A stretch of 64,000 nt of DNA, taken from the NCBI GenBank assembly GCA_017540645.1, contig JAFYAQ010000004.1, positions 62,001-126,000 on the forward strand, given 5' to 3'. This document shows positions 9,525 to 18,347 of this stretch, one piece after another. The position numbers and the translations under genes are program-made. This stretch comes from Oscillospiraceae bacterium (lineage in GTDB: Bacteria > Bacillota > Clostridia > Oscillospirales > Oscillospiraceae). Positions within the stretch are counted from its first letter, which is position 1. Each line of letters starts with the position of its first letter. Under the pieces are notes generated by a model that saw only the letters and a list, made by a program, of their open reading frames with translations, made no database searches and had not been told where the DNA came from.

Positions 9525-9554
9525 TTGACGAACGGCCCCGATCTGTGCTACCAT
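9525..9554 (+). promoter_or_regulatory. Promoter of the first T-box operon
   Basis: A -35 TTGACG (9525-9530) and a -10 TACCAT (9549-9554) are separated by 18 bases. Transcription would begin just before the T-box leader. It is divergent from the amidohydrolase gene. Confidence 0.65.
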
Positions 9555-9564
9555 GCAGAAAAAT

Positions 9565-9830
9565 GAAAAAGCGATGACGGAAAATCGTCTCCGCACCGGA
9601 AGGTACAGAGAACCGGCGGTTGGTGTGAGCCGGGCCTTTGGTGGGAGAACGTCTGGTTCCCGAGCAGGATCTGCCAAAGCCTCCGGCAAGTAGTGGATCA
9701 CGGGTGGTCCCGTTACAGGCCGAGGATCTGTTTGGATCTGACAGAGCCCGCGTTAAGCGGGGAATCAGGGTGGTACCACGATAGTTTACTGTTGTCCCTG
9801 AGGTCGTTCGACCTCAGGGATTTTTAATTT
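9565..9830 (+). promoter_or_regulatory. T-box riboswitch leader 1 (probable Leu or Val specifier)
   Basis: This is a tRNA-sensing leader. Stem I elements are visible: an AGAGA motif (9606-9611) followed by CCGGCGG, TTGGTGTGAGCCGG, and a helix formed by CTCC/CACC with GGTGGGAG. The antiterminator carries the T-box AGGGTGGTACCACG (9767-9780); its TGGT would pair with an NCCA end having discriminator A. A terminator follows. Aligning the end of Stem I with leader 2 puts the specifier at CTG (9653-9655, Leu); GTC (9651-9653, Val) is the main alternative. Ser (TCT) is unlikely because bacterial tRNA-Ser normally has discriminator G. Confidence 0.9.
9795..9825 (+). terminator. Conditional terminator of T-box leader 1
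   Basis: TCCCTGAGGT pairs with ACCTCAGGGA around a short CGTTCG tip, followed by TTTTT. It forms when uncharged tRNA does not stabilise the antiterminator. Confidence 0.88.
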
Positions 9831-9847
9831 TCTGGGAGATGATGAGA

Positions 9848-11266
9848 ATGGAACTGGTTCGGATCAGCGACAGCACCATGAGACTTCTGGCACTCCGGGG
9901 GGACAGCCCCCTGACCTTCAAGGGCAAGCTGGAGATCGCCAAATACCTGGATAAACTGGGCGTTTCCGTCATTGAGCTGGAGGGCCTGAACGGGAGCCGA
10001 GCGGACGCGCTGCGCGTCAAATCCATCTGCTCCGCCGTAAAGGGCAGCGTGATCGCCGTCCCGGTGGAGCTGACGGAGGAGAGCGTGGACGCGGTGTGGG
10101 AGGCCCTCAAGGGCGCCGCCCATCCCCGGCTCCAGGTCATCGCTCCCGTCAGCACCGTGCAGATGGAATATATCTCCCGGAAGAAGCCGGACGCCATGCT
10201 CGAGTGCATCCGCGGCGTGGTGAGCGCCTGCGCCGCGAAGACCGGGGACGTGGAATTCCTGGCCGCGGACGCCACCCGGAGCGAGCCCGCCTTTCTCCGC
10301 ACCGCCCTGAAGACGGCCATTGCCGCCGGGGCGAAAACGGTGACCGTTTGCGACGCCGCCGGCACCATGCTGCCGGACGAATTCGCCGCTTTCATCCGGG
10401 CGCTCTTTGCGGATATACCCGCTTTGCGGGATGTGACCGTGGGGGCGTCCTGCGTGAACACCCTCTCCATGGCCGACGCCTGTGCGGTGGCCGCCATCCA
10501 CGCCGGTGTGCGGGAGGTAAAGGTCTCTGCCGCCTGTCCGGACACCGCCTCCCTCCAGACCGTGGCCGGGATCCTCGCCGTCCGGGACGACCTGCTTCAG
10601 GTCAGAAGCTCTCTCCACACGGTGGAGCTGCGCCGGATTGTGCGGCAGATCGTATGGCTGTGCCAGACGAAGCGCAGCAAGAACTCTCCCTTTGACGACG
10701 GCGTCCAGGACAAGGCCCCGGAGCTGTCCCTGGCCCTGGGGGACGATGTGGAGGCCGTTCTCAAGTGCGCCGGCAAGCTGGGCTACGATCTCAGCCAGGA
10801 GGACGCCCAGACTGTCTGGGAGGCCGTCCAGGAGGTGCTGCGTCACAAGGAACAGGTGGACGCCAGAGAGCTGGACGCCGTCATCGCCTCGGTGGCCATG
10901 CAGGTGCCCCCCACCTACCAGGTGGAGAGCTATCTGATCAACAGCGGCAACAACATCTCTGCTCTGGCCCATCTGAAACTCAGCCGCGGCGGCCAGACCA
11001 CGGAGGGCGTGGCCCTGGGCGACGGCCCCATCGACGCCGCCTTTATGGCCATCGAGCAGATCATCCACCACCACTATGAGCTGGACGATTTCCAGATCCG
11101 GGCGGTCACGGAGGGCCACGAGGCCATGGGCGAGACGGTGGTCCGGCTGGTGTCCAACGGAAAGCTCTATTCCGGCCGGGGCATCTCCACGGATATCGTG
11201 GGCTCCAGCATCCAGGCCTATGTGAACGCCCTGAACAAGATCGCCTATGAGGAGGCAGAGCAATGA
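9848..11266 (+). CDS. LeuA-like protein with degenerate catalytic domain and intact regulatory domain
   Basis: The 472-residue protein has the layout of 2-isopropylmalate synthase: a DRE-TIM metallolyase barrel (about 1-270), a linker, and a C-terminal LeuA allosteric domain (VESYLINSGNNISALAHLKL to SSIQAYVNALNKI, about 350-470). The catalytic signatures are lost. The usual D-x-T-x-RDGEQ block reads DSTMRLLALRGD, and the HxH metal pair of the HCHND motif is absent (VGASCVNTLSMADA). It is therefore probably not a normal synthase and could be a leucine-binding regulator or an enzyme with a changed activity. Of three ATGs, 9848 fits GGGAG nine bases upstream. It overlaps the next gene by four bases. 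Confidence 0.75.
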   Translation: MELVRISDSTMRLLALRGDSPLTFKGKLEIAKYLDKLGVSVIELEGLNGSRADALRVKSICSAVKGSVIAVPVELTEESVDAVWEALKGAAHPRLQVIAPVSTVQMEYISRKKPDAMLECIRGVVSACAAKTGDVEFLAADATRSEPAFLRTALKTAIAAGAKTVTVCDAAGTMLPDEFAAFIRALFADIPALRDVTVGASCVNTLSMADACAVAAIHAGVREVKVSAACPDTASLQTVAGILAVRDDLLQVRSSLHTVELRRIVRQIVWLCQTKRSKNSPFDDGVQDKAPELSLALGDDVEAVLKCAGKLGYDLSQEDAQTVWEAVQEVLRHKEQVDARELDAVIASVAMQVPPTYQVESYLINSGNNISALAHLKLSRGGQTTEGVALGDGPIDAAFMAIEQIIHHHYELDDFQIRAVTEGHEAMGETVVRLVSNGKLYSGRGISTDIVGSSIQAYVNALNKIAYEEAEQ

Positions 11267-13749
11267 AGCTTTCCTTTTCCACCAGAGGCTGGCAGCAGCT
11301 TTCCTGGGAAGAGCTGCTGGAAACCGCCCGGGAGAGCGGGCTGGACGGCGTGGAGATCTATGACCTGCCCAAGCGCCGGGATCTGACGGAGCGGGGCGCC
11401 CCCTTTGATCGCTACAACGCCTCCGCCACGGCCCGGGAATTGAACGACCTGGGCCTCCGGATCCCCTGCCTGGACACCCCCCTGGATCTGAGCGATCCCG
11501 GAGAGGATATGAAGGCGCTCCGGGTGCTGTTTGAAACGGCCCGGGCGCTGCGCGTCCCCTATGTCTCCGCCGTAGCCCTGAGGGAAGAGGAGCCCCTTGT
11601 GATCCAAAGGCTCAAAGACCTTCTCCCGGAGGCGGAGGGCGCCAATGTGGTCTTTCTGATCAAAACCACCGGCATCTACTCCGATACCCGCCGTCTGCGC
11701 TCTCTCATGGACAGCTTTGCCAGCGATAATCTGGCCGCGCTGTGGGATATCCACCATCCCTACCGGGACAAGGGGGAGAACGCCGACACGACCATCACCA
11801 ACCTTGGCGCCTATGTAAAGCATGTCCATCTCCGGGACTCCGACGATCAGGGCTCCTATACCATCCTGGGAGAGGGCTCGCTGCCGATCGACGAGATGAT
11901 GGGCGCCCTGGCCTCCATCGACTATGACGGCTTCATCTCCCTGGAGTGGAAGCCAATCTGGATGGCGGATATGGACGACAAGGATGTGATCTTCCCACAT
12001 TATGTAAACTATATGAGCCAGTTCGAGAGCACCCGGGGAAAGAAAAAGCGCCTCTACCCCAACCATGACGGCACGGGCGAATACGTATGGAAAAAGGATG
12101 AACTGCTGGATCTGACGTTCTCCCAGGTGCTGGACCGGATGGTGGAGGAATTCCCCGATCAGTACGCCTTCAAGTACACGACACTGGACTACACCCGGAC
12201 CTATGAGGAATTCCGGGAGGACGTGGACGCCTTTGCCCGGGCCCTGGTCTCCCTGGGGGTGGGACCGGGGAAGAAGGTGGCCATCTGGGCCACCAACATC
12301 CCCGCCTGGTATATCACCTTCTGGGCCACGGTCAAGCTGGGCGCGGTGCTGGTGACGGTCAACACCGCCTACAAGGTCCACGAGGCGGAGTATCTGCTCC
12401 GTCAGTCGGACACCCATACCCTGGTGATGATCGAATCCTGTCTGGATTCCGATTACCGGGCCATCATCAACCAGCTGTGCCCGGAGCTGCAGGGGCACGA
12501 CAAGGAAACGCCCCTCCACTGCCGCCGGCTCCCGTTTTTGCGGAATATCATCACCGTGGGCTTTCGGCAGCCGGGCAGCCTGACCTTCGAGGAGGCCATG
12601 GCCCGCTCGGACATGGTATCCCAGGACACCATCCGCGCCATGGCCCAGCGGGTAAAGCCGGACGACGTGTGCAACATGCAGTATACCTCCGGCACCACCG
12701 GCTTCCCCAAGGGCGTGATGCTCACCCACTACAACGTGGTGAACAACGGCAAGTGCATCGGCGATCGGATGGGCCTGTCCACCGCCGACCGAATGATGAT
12801 CCAGGTCCCCATGTTCCACTGCTTCGGCATGGTTTTGTCCATGACTTCCTCCATGACCCACGGCGCCACGCTCTGTCCCATGCCCTATTTTTCCGCCAAA
12901 TCCTCTCTGGCCTGCATCCAGCAGGAGAAGATCACCTGCTTCAACGGGGTCCCCACCATGTTCATCGCTATGTTCAATCACCCCGATTACCGGAAAACGG
13001 ACTTTTCCCACATGCGCACCGGGATCATGGCCGGGTCCGGCTGTCCGCCGGAGCTGATGCGCCGGGCGGCCATGCCGGAGGAGATGAACATGCGGGGCAT
13101 CGTCAGCGTGTACGGCCAGACGGAGTCCGCCCCCGGCAGCACTATGTCGGCCTGGGAGGACCCGCTGGATCTGCGCTGCGACACGGTGGGCTATGACTTC
13201 CCCCATGTGGAGTGCAAGATCATCGACCCCGAGACCGGGCGGAGAGTGCCCGACGGGGTCCAGGGCGAGTTCTGTTCCCGGGGCTACAACACCATGAAAG
13301 GCTACTATAAAATGCCCGTAGCCACCGCCCAGACCGTGGACGCGGAGGGCTGGCTCCACTCCGGGGATCTGGCGGTCCGGGACGCGGAGGGCTGCTACCG
13401 CATTACGGGCCGGCTGAAGGACATGATCATCCGGGGCGGGGAGAACATCTACCCCCGGGAGATCGAGGAGTTCATCTACACCCATCCCAAGGTCCAGGAT
13501 GTCCAGGTGATCGGCGTCCCGGACAAGCAGTACGGGGAAGAGGCCTGCGCCTGCATCATTCTGAAGAAAGGGGAGAGCATCAGCGCCGAGGAGATGCGGG
13601 CCTATATCTCCGCCCATCTGGCCCGGCACAAGGTCCCCCGCTATATTGAATTCACGGACAGCTTCCCCATGAACGCTGCCGGCAAGATCCTCAAATACAA
13701 GATGCGGGAGGACGCTGCCCGGAGGCTCGGCCTGAGCTCGGCCGAGTAA
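11263..13749 (+). CDS. Fusion of xylose-isomerase-like TIM barrel and AMP-forming acyl-CoA synthetase
   Basis: This 828-residue protein joins two enzymes. Residues 1 to about 255 look like a sugar-phosphate isomerase/AP endonuclease-2 barrel (GLDGVEIYDLP, LAALWDIHHPYRD, YVKHVHLRDSD, YDGFISLEWKP). Residues about 275-828 form an acyl-CoA synthetase: the P-loop YTSGTTGFPKG (near 474-484), YGQTESAPG, GRLKDMIIRGGENIYPREIEE and catalytic Lys808 in NAAGKILK. The ligase part resembles medium- or short-chain fatty acyl-CoA ligases. The gene is in the T-box 1 transcript and overlaps the LeuA-like gene. The link between barrel and ligase is unexplained; activation of a branched-chain or hydroxy acid is an inference. 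Confidence 0.85.
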   Translation: MKLSFSTRGWQQLSWEELLETARESGLDGVEIYDLPKRRDLTERGAPFDRYNASATARELNDLGLRIPCLDTPLDLSDPGEDMKALRVLFETARALRVPYVSAVALREEEPLVIQRLKDLLPEAEGANVVFLIKTTGIYSDTRRLRSLMDSFASDNLAALWDIHHPYRDKGENADTTITNLGAYVKHVHLRDSDDQGSYTILGEGSLPIDEMMGALASIDYDGFISLEWKPIWMADMDDKDVIFPHYVNYMSQFESTRGKKKRLYPNHDGTGEYVWKKDELLDLTFSQVLDRMVEEFPDQYAFKYTTLDYTRTYEEFREDVDAFARALVSLGVGPGKKVAIWATNIPAWYITFWATVKLGAVLVTVNTAYKVHEAEYLLRQSDTHTLVMIESCLDSDYRAIINQLCPELQGHDKETPLHCRRLPFLRNIITVGFRQPGSLTFEEAMARSDMVSQDTIRAMAQRVKPDDVCNMQYTSGTTGFPKGVMLTHYNVVNNGKCIGDRMGLSTADRMMIQVPMFHCFGMVLSMTSSMTHGATLCPMPYFSAKSSLACIQQEKITCFNGVPTMFIAMFNHPDYRKTDFSHMRTGIMAGSGCPPELMRRAAMPEEMNMRGIVSVYGQTESAPGSTMSAWEDPLDLRCDTVGYDFPHVECKIIDPETGRRVPDGVQGEFCSRGYNTMKGYYKMPVATAQTVDAEGWLHSGDLAVRDAEGCYRITGRLKDMIIRGGENIYPREIEEFIYTHPKVQDVQVIGVPDKQYGEEACACIILKKGESISAEEMRAYISAHLARHKVPRYIEFTDSFPMNAAGKILKYKMREDAARRLGLSSAE

Positions 13750-13776
13750 AAAAACCCGATTCCCAAGATTTTTCCC

Positions 13777-13805
13777 TTGACATTTTCATAAAACTGCGGT
13801 AATAA
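13777..13805 (+). promoter_or_regulatory. Promoter of the second T-box operon
   Basis: Consensus -35 TTGACA (13777-13782), 17-base spacer and -10 TAATAA (13800-13805). It lies about 25 bases after the stop of the previous gene and feeds T-box leader 2. Confidence 0.78.
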
Positions 13806-13827
13806 TTGAGGCAATTCAAATAAACAA

Positions 13828-14078
13828 AGGCTTTGACGAAGACGGTCGAAGGAAAACGTCTGCAGAGAGCCGGCGGTTGATGCGAGCCGGTGACAATTTC
13901 TTTCAAAGACCCATCACTTCCGAGCCGGGGACCCGAGAGTCATTTGTAGGCATCCCCCGTCTGCCCGCGTTAAGGGACAGGGTCTGTTGGGACCTGGAGC
14001 GGCAGTCTTTGACTGCAATTTGAGTGGTACCGCGGGTTAATAAGCTCGCCTCAAGAAAACTTGAGGCGAGCTTTTTTG
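13828..14078 (+). promoter_or_regulatory. T-box riboswitch leader 2 (probable Ile specifier)
   Basis: Stem I carries GCAGAGAGCCGG and GGTTGATGCGAGCCGG (13862-13890). A GTCT/AGAC helix closes above the specifier loop, whose 3' side reads CCATCAC; the codon ATC (13913-13915) followed by A fits the usual specifier context, giving isoleucine. The antiterminator has GAGTGGTACCGCGG (14022-14035), whose TGGT matches tRNA with discriminator A, as in tRNA-Ile. A terminator follows. The leader would raise expression of the downstream ligase, oxidoreductase and ilvE genes when charged tRNA-Ile is scarce. Confidence 0.9.
14042..14077 (+). terminator. Conditional terminator of T-box leader 2
   Basis: A 14-bp perfect stem (AAGCTCGCCTCAAG with its complement) with an AAAA loop and a six-T tail, directly after the T-box sequence. 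Confidence 0.9.
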
Positions 14079-14100
14079 ATGAAAGAAAAGGAGAGGGAAA

Positions 14101-16371
14101 ATGACAGTTACAACTACCTCCAACCAACTGATGGAAGTCGCCCTGCGTATCCGCGAGCTGCGGGAGATCATGGGCTACTCCACGGAGGAAATGGCAAAAC
14201 GTACCGGCGTCAGCGAGGAGCAGTACCTTGCCTACGAGATGGGAGCGGAGGATTTTCCCTTCACCTTCCTCCACAAGTGCGCCCTTGCCCTGGGCGTTGA
14301 GCTGATCCAGCTGCTGGAGGGCCACAGCGCAAAGCTCTCCAGCTACACGGTCACCCGCCGGGGAATGGGCCTTGTCACCGCCATCGAGGACGGCATCATG
14401 ATCCAGGACATGGCGGCCATGTTCCGGCAGAAGCTGGCCACGCCCTACTGGGTCACCTATCAATACTCCGACGAGCTGCAGGACCAGCCCATCCACACCA
14501 CCACCCACGGCGGCCAGGAATTCGACCTGGTGGTAAAGGGCACGCTGAAGGTCCAGGTGGGCGACCACACGGAGATCCTCCATGTGGGGGACAGCATTTT
14601 CTATGACAGCGCCACGCCCCACGGCATGATCGCGGTGGACGGGGAGGACTGTGTCTTCCTGGCCATGATCATGGCGGCGGACGAGGCGGAGAAAAAGACC
14701 GCCGCCGAGATCCCCCTGCCCGCGCCGGAGGAGGAGCAGCTCCTGTGCCGGAAGTTCATCCAGACCCAGGAGGACGAGAACCACTGCCTCACCGGGATCG
14801 AATTTGTCAACACGGATCAGTTCAACTTCGCCTTTGATATCGTGGACGAGGTCGCCCGCAAGACCCCGGATAAGCTGGCCATGGTCCATGTCGCCAACGA
14901 CCTGACTGAGCGCCGCTTTACCTTCAAGGACATCAAGGACGCCTCCTCCCAGGCGGCCAACTATTTCACCTCTCTCGGCATCCGCCGGGGGGATCGGGTG
15001 ATGCTGGTCCTGAAGCGCCACTTCCAGTTCTGGCCCGCCATCCTGGCCCTGCACAAGATCGGCGCTGTGGCTATCCCGGCCACCAACCAGCTGCTGGCCC
15101 ATGATTTTGCCTATCGATTCAAAACCGGCAAGGTGAACGCCATCGTCTGCACGGCCGACGGAGACACGGCCCATCAGGCGGAGGTGGGCGCTGCCGCCAT
15201 CGACGCGGAGCTGCTGAAGATCATGGTGGGAGGCCGGCGGGAGGGCTGGCACGATTTCGACGCGGAATACGGCCTGTTCAGCCGCCGGTACAGACGGAGG
15301 GATAACTCCCCCGCGGGGGACGATCCCATGCTCATGTTCTTCTCCTCCGGCACCACCGGCTATCCCAAGATCGTGACCCACAGCTACAAATACGCCCTGG
15401 GCCACTATGTGACCGCCAAATACTGGCATCTGGTGCAGCGGGACGGCCTGCACTTCACCATCTCCGAGACGGGCTGGGGCAAGGCGCTCTGGGGCAAGCT
15501 CTATGGACAGTGGATGTGCGAGGGCGCAGTGTTCGTTTACGACTTTGACCGCTTCGACGCCGAGAAGATCCTGCCCATGTTTGCCAAATACAATATCACC
15601 ACCTTCTGCGCGCCTCCCACCATGTACCGCATGCTGATCCGGCAGGACATCTCCCACTACGATCTCAGCTCGGTCCAGCACGCCACCACGGCGGGGGAGG
15701 CCCTGAACCCGGAGGTGTTCTACCGCTTCGAGCAGGCCACCGGGCTCAAGGTGGCGGAAGGCTTCGGTCAGACGGAGACCACCCTCTCCATCGGCAATCT
15801 GGCCGGCCAGCCCATCAAGCCGGGCTCCATGGGCAAGCCCATCCCCGGCTACGGCGTGGAGCTTCTGGACGAGAACGGCCGCTCCGTGGACGTGGGCGAA
15901 AACGGCGAGATCTGCATCCGGGCGGCGGACGGGGAGACCAAATGCGGCCTGTTCCTGGGCTATTACGAGGACCCGGAGAAGACGAAGGCCGTCTGGCACG
16001 ACGGATATTACCACACGGGCGACGTGGCCTGGCGGGACGAGGACGGCTACTACTGGTATGTGGGCCGGGCCGACGACGTGATCAAGTCCTCCGGCTATCG
16101 GATCGGGCCCTTTGAGATCGAAAACGTCATCATGGAGCTGCCCTACGTGCTGGAGTGCGGCGTCTCTCCGGCGCCGGACGAGCTCCGGGGTCAGGTGGTC
16201 AAGGCCAGCATCGTGCTGGTGCCGGGCGTGGAGGGCACCGAGGAGCTGAAGAAAGAGATCCAGGCCTACGTCAAGAGCCACACCGCCCCGTATAAGTATC
16301 CCCGGATCATCGTCTTCCGGGATTCCCTCCCCAAGACCATCAGCGGAAAGATCATGCGCAACAAGCTTTGA
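14101..16371 (+). CDS. HTH (XRE)-cupin-acyl-CoA synthetase fusion
   Basis: Three domains lie in one 756-residue chain. Residues about 13-65 form an XRE-type helix-turn-helix (RIRELREIMGYSTEEMAKRTGVS). About 110-185 form a cupin (GGQEFDLVVKGTLKVQVGD, HVGDSIFYDSATPHGM). The rest is an AMP-forming acyl-CoA synthetase, with SSGTTGYPK (near 413-423), GFGQTETTLS, YVGRADDVIKSSGYRIGPFE and catalytic Lys750 in SGKIMRN. HTH-cupin pairs normally occur in small regulators, so the protein may sense a ligand and act both as enzyme and DNA-binding protein; this is inference. The start follows AGGAGAGGG. It is the first gene after T-box leader 2. Confidence 0.87.
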   Translation: MTVTTTSNQLMEVALRIRELREIMGYSTEEMAKRTGVSEEQYLAYEMGAEDFPFTFLHKCALALGVELIQLLEGHSAKLSSYTVTRRGMGLVTAIEDGIMIQDMAAMFRQKLATPYWVTYQYSDELQDQPIHTTTHGGQEFDLVVKGTLKVQVGDHTEILHVGDSIFYDSATPHGMIAVDGEDCVFLAMIMAADEAEKKTAAEIPLPAPEEEQLLCRKFIQTQEDENHCLTGIEFVNTDQFNFAFDIVDEVARKTPDKLAMVHVANDLTERRFTFKDIKDASSQAANYFTSLGIRRGDRVMLVLKRHFQFWPAILALHKIGAVAIPATNQLLAHDFAYRFKTGKVNAIVCTADGDTAHQAEVGAAAIDAELLKIMVGGRREGWHDFDAEYGLFSRRYRRRDNSPAGDDPMLMFFSSGTTGYPKIVTHSYKYALGHYVTAKYWHLVQRDGLHFTISETGWGKALWGKLYGQWMCEGAVFVYDFDRFDAEKILPMFAKYNITTFCAPPTMYRMLIRQDISHYDLSSVQHATTAGEALNPEVFYRFEQATGLKVAEGFGQTETTLSIGNLAGQPIKPGSMGKPIPGYGVELLDENGRSVDVGENGEICIRAADGETKCGLFLGYYEDPEKTKAVWHDGYYHTGDVAWRDEDGYYWYVGRADDVIKSSGYRIGPFEIENVIMELPYVLECGVSPAPDELRGQVVKASIVLVPGVEGTEELKKEIQAYVKSHTAPYKYPRIIVFRDSLPKTISGKIMRNKL

Positions 16372-16376
16372 GGACC

Positions 16377-17078
16377 ATGAAGTACAAACGAATGACGCTC
16401 TTTGCCGGGCATTACGGCAGCGGCAAGACCAATATCGCCCTGAACTACGCCCTCTGGCTGCGTCGGCAGGGCCTGGCGGTGACGGTGGCGGATCTGGATA
16501 TCGTGAATCCCTACTTCCGCACCAAGGACGGGGCGGACATCCTGGCCCGGCAGGGGATCGGACTGATCGCCTCCCCCTTTGCCAACTCCAATGTGGACCT
16601 TCCGGCCCTGCCCGGAGAGGTCTACGCCCTGGTGGAGGACCGGAGCATTCACGGCGTGATCGACGTGGGGGGAGACGACCGGGGCGCCCTCGCCCTGGGC
16701 CGGTATGTGCCCGCCCTTCGGGAGGAAAACGACTACGATATGCTCTTCGTGGTCAACAAGGCCCGGCCGCTGACCCGCCGCGTGGACGACGCCCTGGAGG
16801 TGTTCCGGGAGATCGAGAGCGCCTGCGCCCTGCCCTTTACCGGCATTGTGAACAATACGAACCTGGGCCCCGCCACTACGGCGGAGCTGGTGATCGACTC
16901 TGTGGCCTATGCCGAGGAGATCGGAGAGCGGACCGGGCTGCCGGTGAAGATGACCTGCGCCATGGAGAGCCTGATCCCGCAGCTACAAAACAAAGTGAGC
17001 GATTTATTTCCCATATCCGTTATGCAGCTTTATTACATGGAGAAAGAAGGGACGAGTATTGGCAAAATTAACCTTTAA
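16377..17078 (+). CDS. P-loop ATPase of the CobQ/CobB/MinD/ParA type
   Basis: A deviant Walker A motif, GHYGSGKTN (residues 11-19), and VTVADLDIVNPYFRTKDG place this 233-residue protein in the MinD/ParA-like SIMIBI class. VIDVGGDDRGA matches the second nucleotide-binding motif. No CxxC pair or transmembrane segment is seen, so an Mrp-type Fe-S carrier role is not supported directly. It sits between the ligase fusion and the oxidoreductase subunits with no gap, so it could help assemble or regulate that complex. ATG 16377 is used; a TTG at 16368 overlapping the previous stop is possible. The function is unknown. Confidence 0.75.
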   Translation: MKYKRMTLFAGHYGSGKTNIALNYALWLRRQGLAVTVADLDIVNPYFRTKDGADILARQGIGLIASPFANSNVDLPALPGEVYALVEDRSIHGVIDVGGDDRGALALGRYVPALREENDYDMLFVVNKARPLTRRVDDALEVFREIESACALPFTGIVNNTNLGPATTAELVIDSVAYAEEIGERTGLPVKMTCAMESLIPQLQNKVSDLFPISVMQLYYMEKEGTSIGKINL

Positions 17079-17265
17079 AGAGGAGCTTTGCAAGGGCTGC
17101 GGCCTGTGCGTAGACGCGTGCCCGAAGCATATCCTGCGCCTTTCCAAAACCAAACTGAATCAGAAGGGCTATTCCCCCGTGGAGCAGACGGAACCGGAAA
17201 AATGCATCGGCTGTGCCTTTTGCGCCATCATGTGCCCCGACTGCGTTATCACCGTGGAGAAATAA
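17059..17265 (+). CDS. 2-oxoacid:ferredoxin oxidoreductase, delta (ferredoxin) subunit
   Basis: This 68-residue protein has two classical 4Fe-4S motifs, CKGCGLCVDACP and CIGCAFCAIMCP, and passes electrons between the TPP centre and free ferredoxin. It is too short for anything else and directly precedes the alpha subunit. Translation begins at TTG 17059, supported by GAAGGGA at a good distance; the start lies inside the end of the ATPase gene. Together with the next three genes it forms a four-subunit enzyme of the kind that handles branched-chain 2-oxoacids. Confidence 0.92.
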   Translation: MAKLTFKEELCKGCGLCVDACPKHILRLSKTKLNQKGYSPVEQTEPEKCIGCAFCAIMCPDCVITVEK

Positions 17266-17279
17266 GAAAGGAACGAGGC

Positions 17280-18347
17280 ATGAAAGAGACAGTTCTCATG
17301 AAGGGAAACGAAGCCATCGCCGAGGCCGCCATTCTGGCCGGCTGCCGCCATTACTTCGGTTATCCCATTACCCCGCAGACAGAGGTCGCCGCCTACATGG
17401 CCAAGAAAATGCCCAAGATCGGCGGAACCTTCCTCCAGGCGGAGAGCGAGATCGCGGCCATCAACATGGTCTACGGCGCCGCCTCCACCGGCAAGCCCGC
17501 CATGACCTCCTCCTCCAGCCCCGGCATCGCCCTGAAATGTGAGGGGATCTCCTATCTGGCCGGCGCCGATCTGCCCGCGCTGATCGTGAACGTCCAGCGG
17601 GGCGGCCCGGGCCTGGGCGGCATCCAGCCCTCACAGGCGGATTACTTCTTGGTCACCCGGGGACCCGGACACGGGGATTTCCACGTTCTGGTCTTCGCCC
17701 CCGCCTCCGTGCAGGAGATGGCGGATCTCACGGGCCGGGCGCTGCATCTGGCCTGGAAGTACCGCATGCCCGCCATGCTCCTGGCCGACGGCACCATGGG
17801 CCAGATGATGGAGCCGGTGCAGCTCCCGGAGCCCCACAACGCCTTCGGCACAGACAACCCCTGGGCGACCACGGGCACGGAGCTGAAGCGTCCCCACAAC
17901 ATCATCAACTCTCTGGAGCTGTCCCCGGAAAAGCTGGAGCAGAACAACTTCAGCCGCTATGAGCGCTATCGCCAGGTGGAGGAGAACGAGACTCTGTGGG
18001 AGGAGTATCTGATGGACGACGCGCGCATCTGCATCGTCGCCTGCGGCATCACGGCCCGCATCTCCCGCAACGCCATCGCCGAGGCGCGAAAGGAGGGCAT
18101 CAAGGTGGGCATGATCCGGCCCATCACACTCTGGCCCTTCCCCAAGGCGCCCTTGGCCCGCGCCGCGGAGCAGGTGGATTCACTCCTGTGCGTGGAAATG
18201 AACATGGGCCAGATGAAAGAGGACGTGGTGCTGGCGATCCGCTGCCAGAAGCCCGTGGATCTCTGCGCCAGAGTGGGCGGCATGATCCCCACCCCGGACG
18301 AAGTGCTGGCCCATATCCGTACCCTTGCGAAAGGAGGAAATGCGTAA
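17280..18347 (+). CDS. vorB: 2-oxoacid:ferredoxin oxidoreductase alpha subunit (VorB type)
   Basis: The enzyme interconverts a 2-oxoacid plus CoA with acyl-CoA, CO2 and reduced ferredoxin. The 355-residue subunit opens with [29 protein letters not shown], of which GYPITPQTE is the hallmark of the pyrimidine-binding domain; [15 protein letters not shown] and [14 protein letters not shown] follow. The sequence resembles proteins annotated as 3-methyl-2-oxobutanoate dehydrogenase VorB, so branched-chain 2-oxoacids are the likely substrates, though phenylpyruvate-like acids cannot be excluded. GAAAGGA precedes the ATG. The stop TAA shares one base with the ATG of the beta subunit. Confidence 0.9.
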   Translation: MKETVLMKGNEAIAEAAILAGCRHYFGYPITPQTEVAAYMAKKMPKIGGTFLQAESEIAAINMVYGAASTGKPAMTSSSSPGIALKCEGISYLAGADLPALIVNVQRGGPGLGGIQPSQADYFLVTRGPGHGDFHVLVFAPASVQEMADLTGRALHLAWKYRMPAMLLADGTMGQMMEPVQLPEPHNAFGTDNPWATTGTELKRPHNIINSLELSPEKLEQNNFSRYERYRQVEENETLWEEYLMDDARICIVACGITARISRNAIAEARKEGIKVGMIRPITLWPFPKAPLARAAEQVDSLLCVEMNMGQMKEDVVLAIRCQKPVDLCARVGGMIPTPDEVLAHIRTLAKGGNA

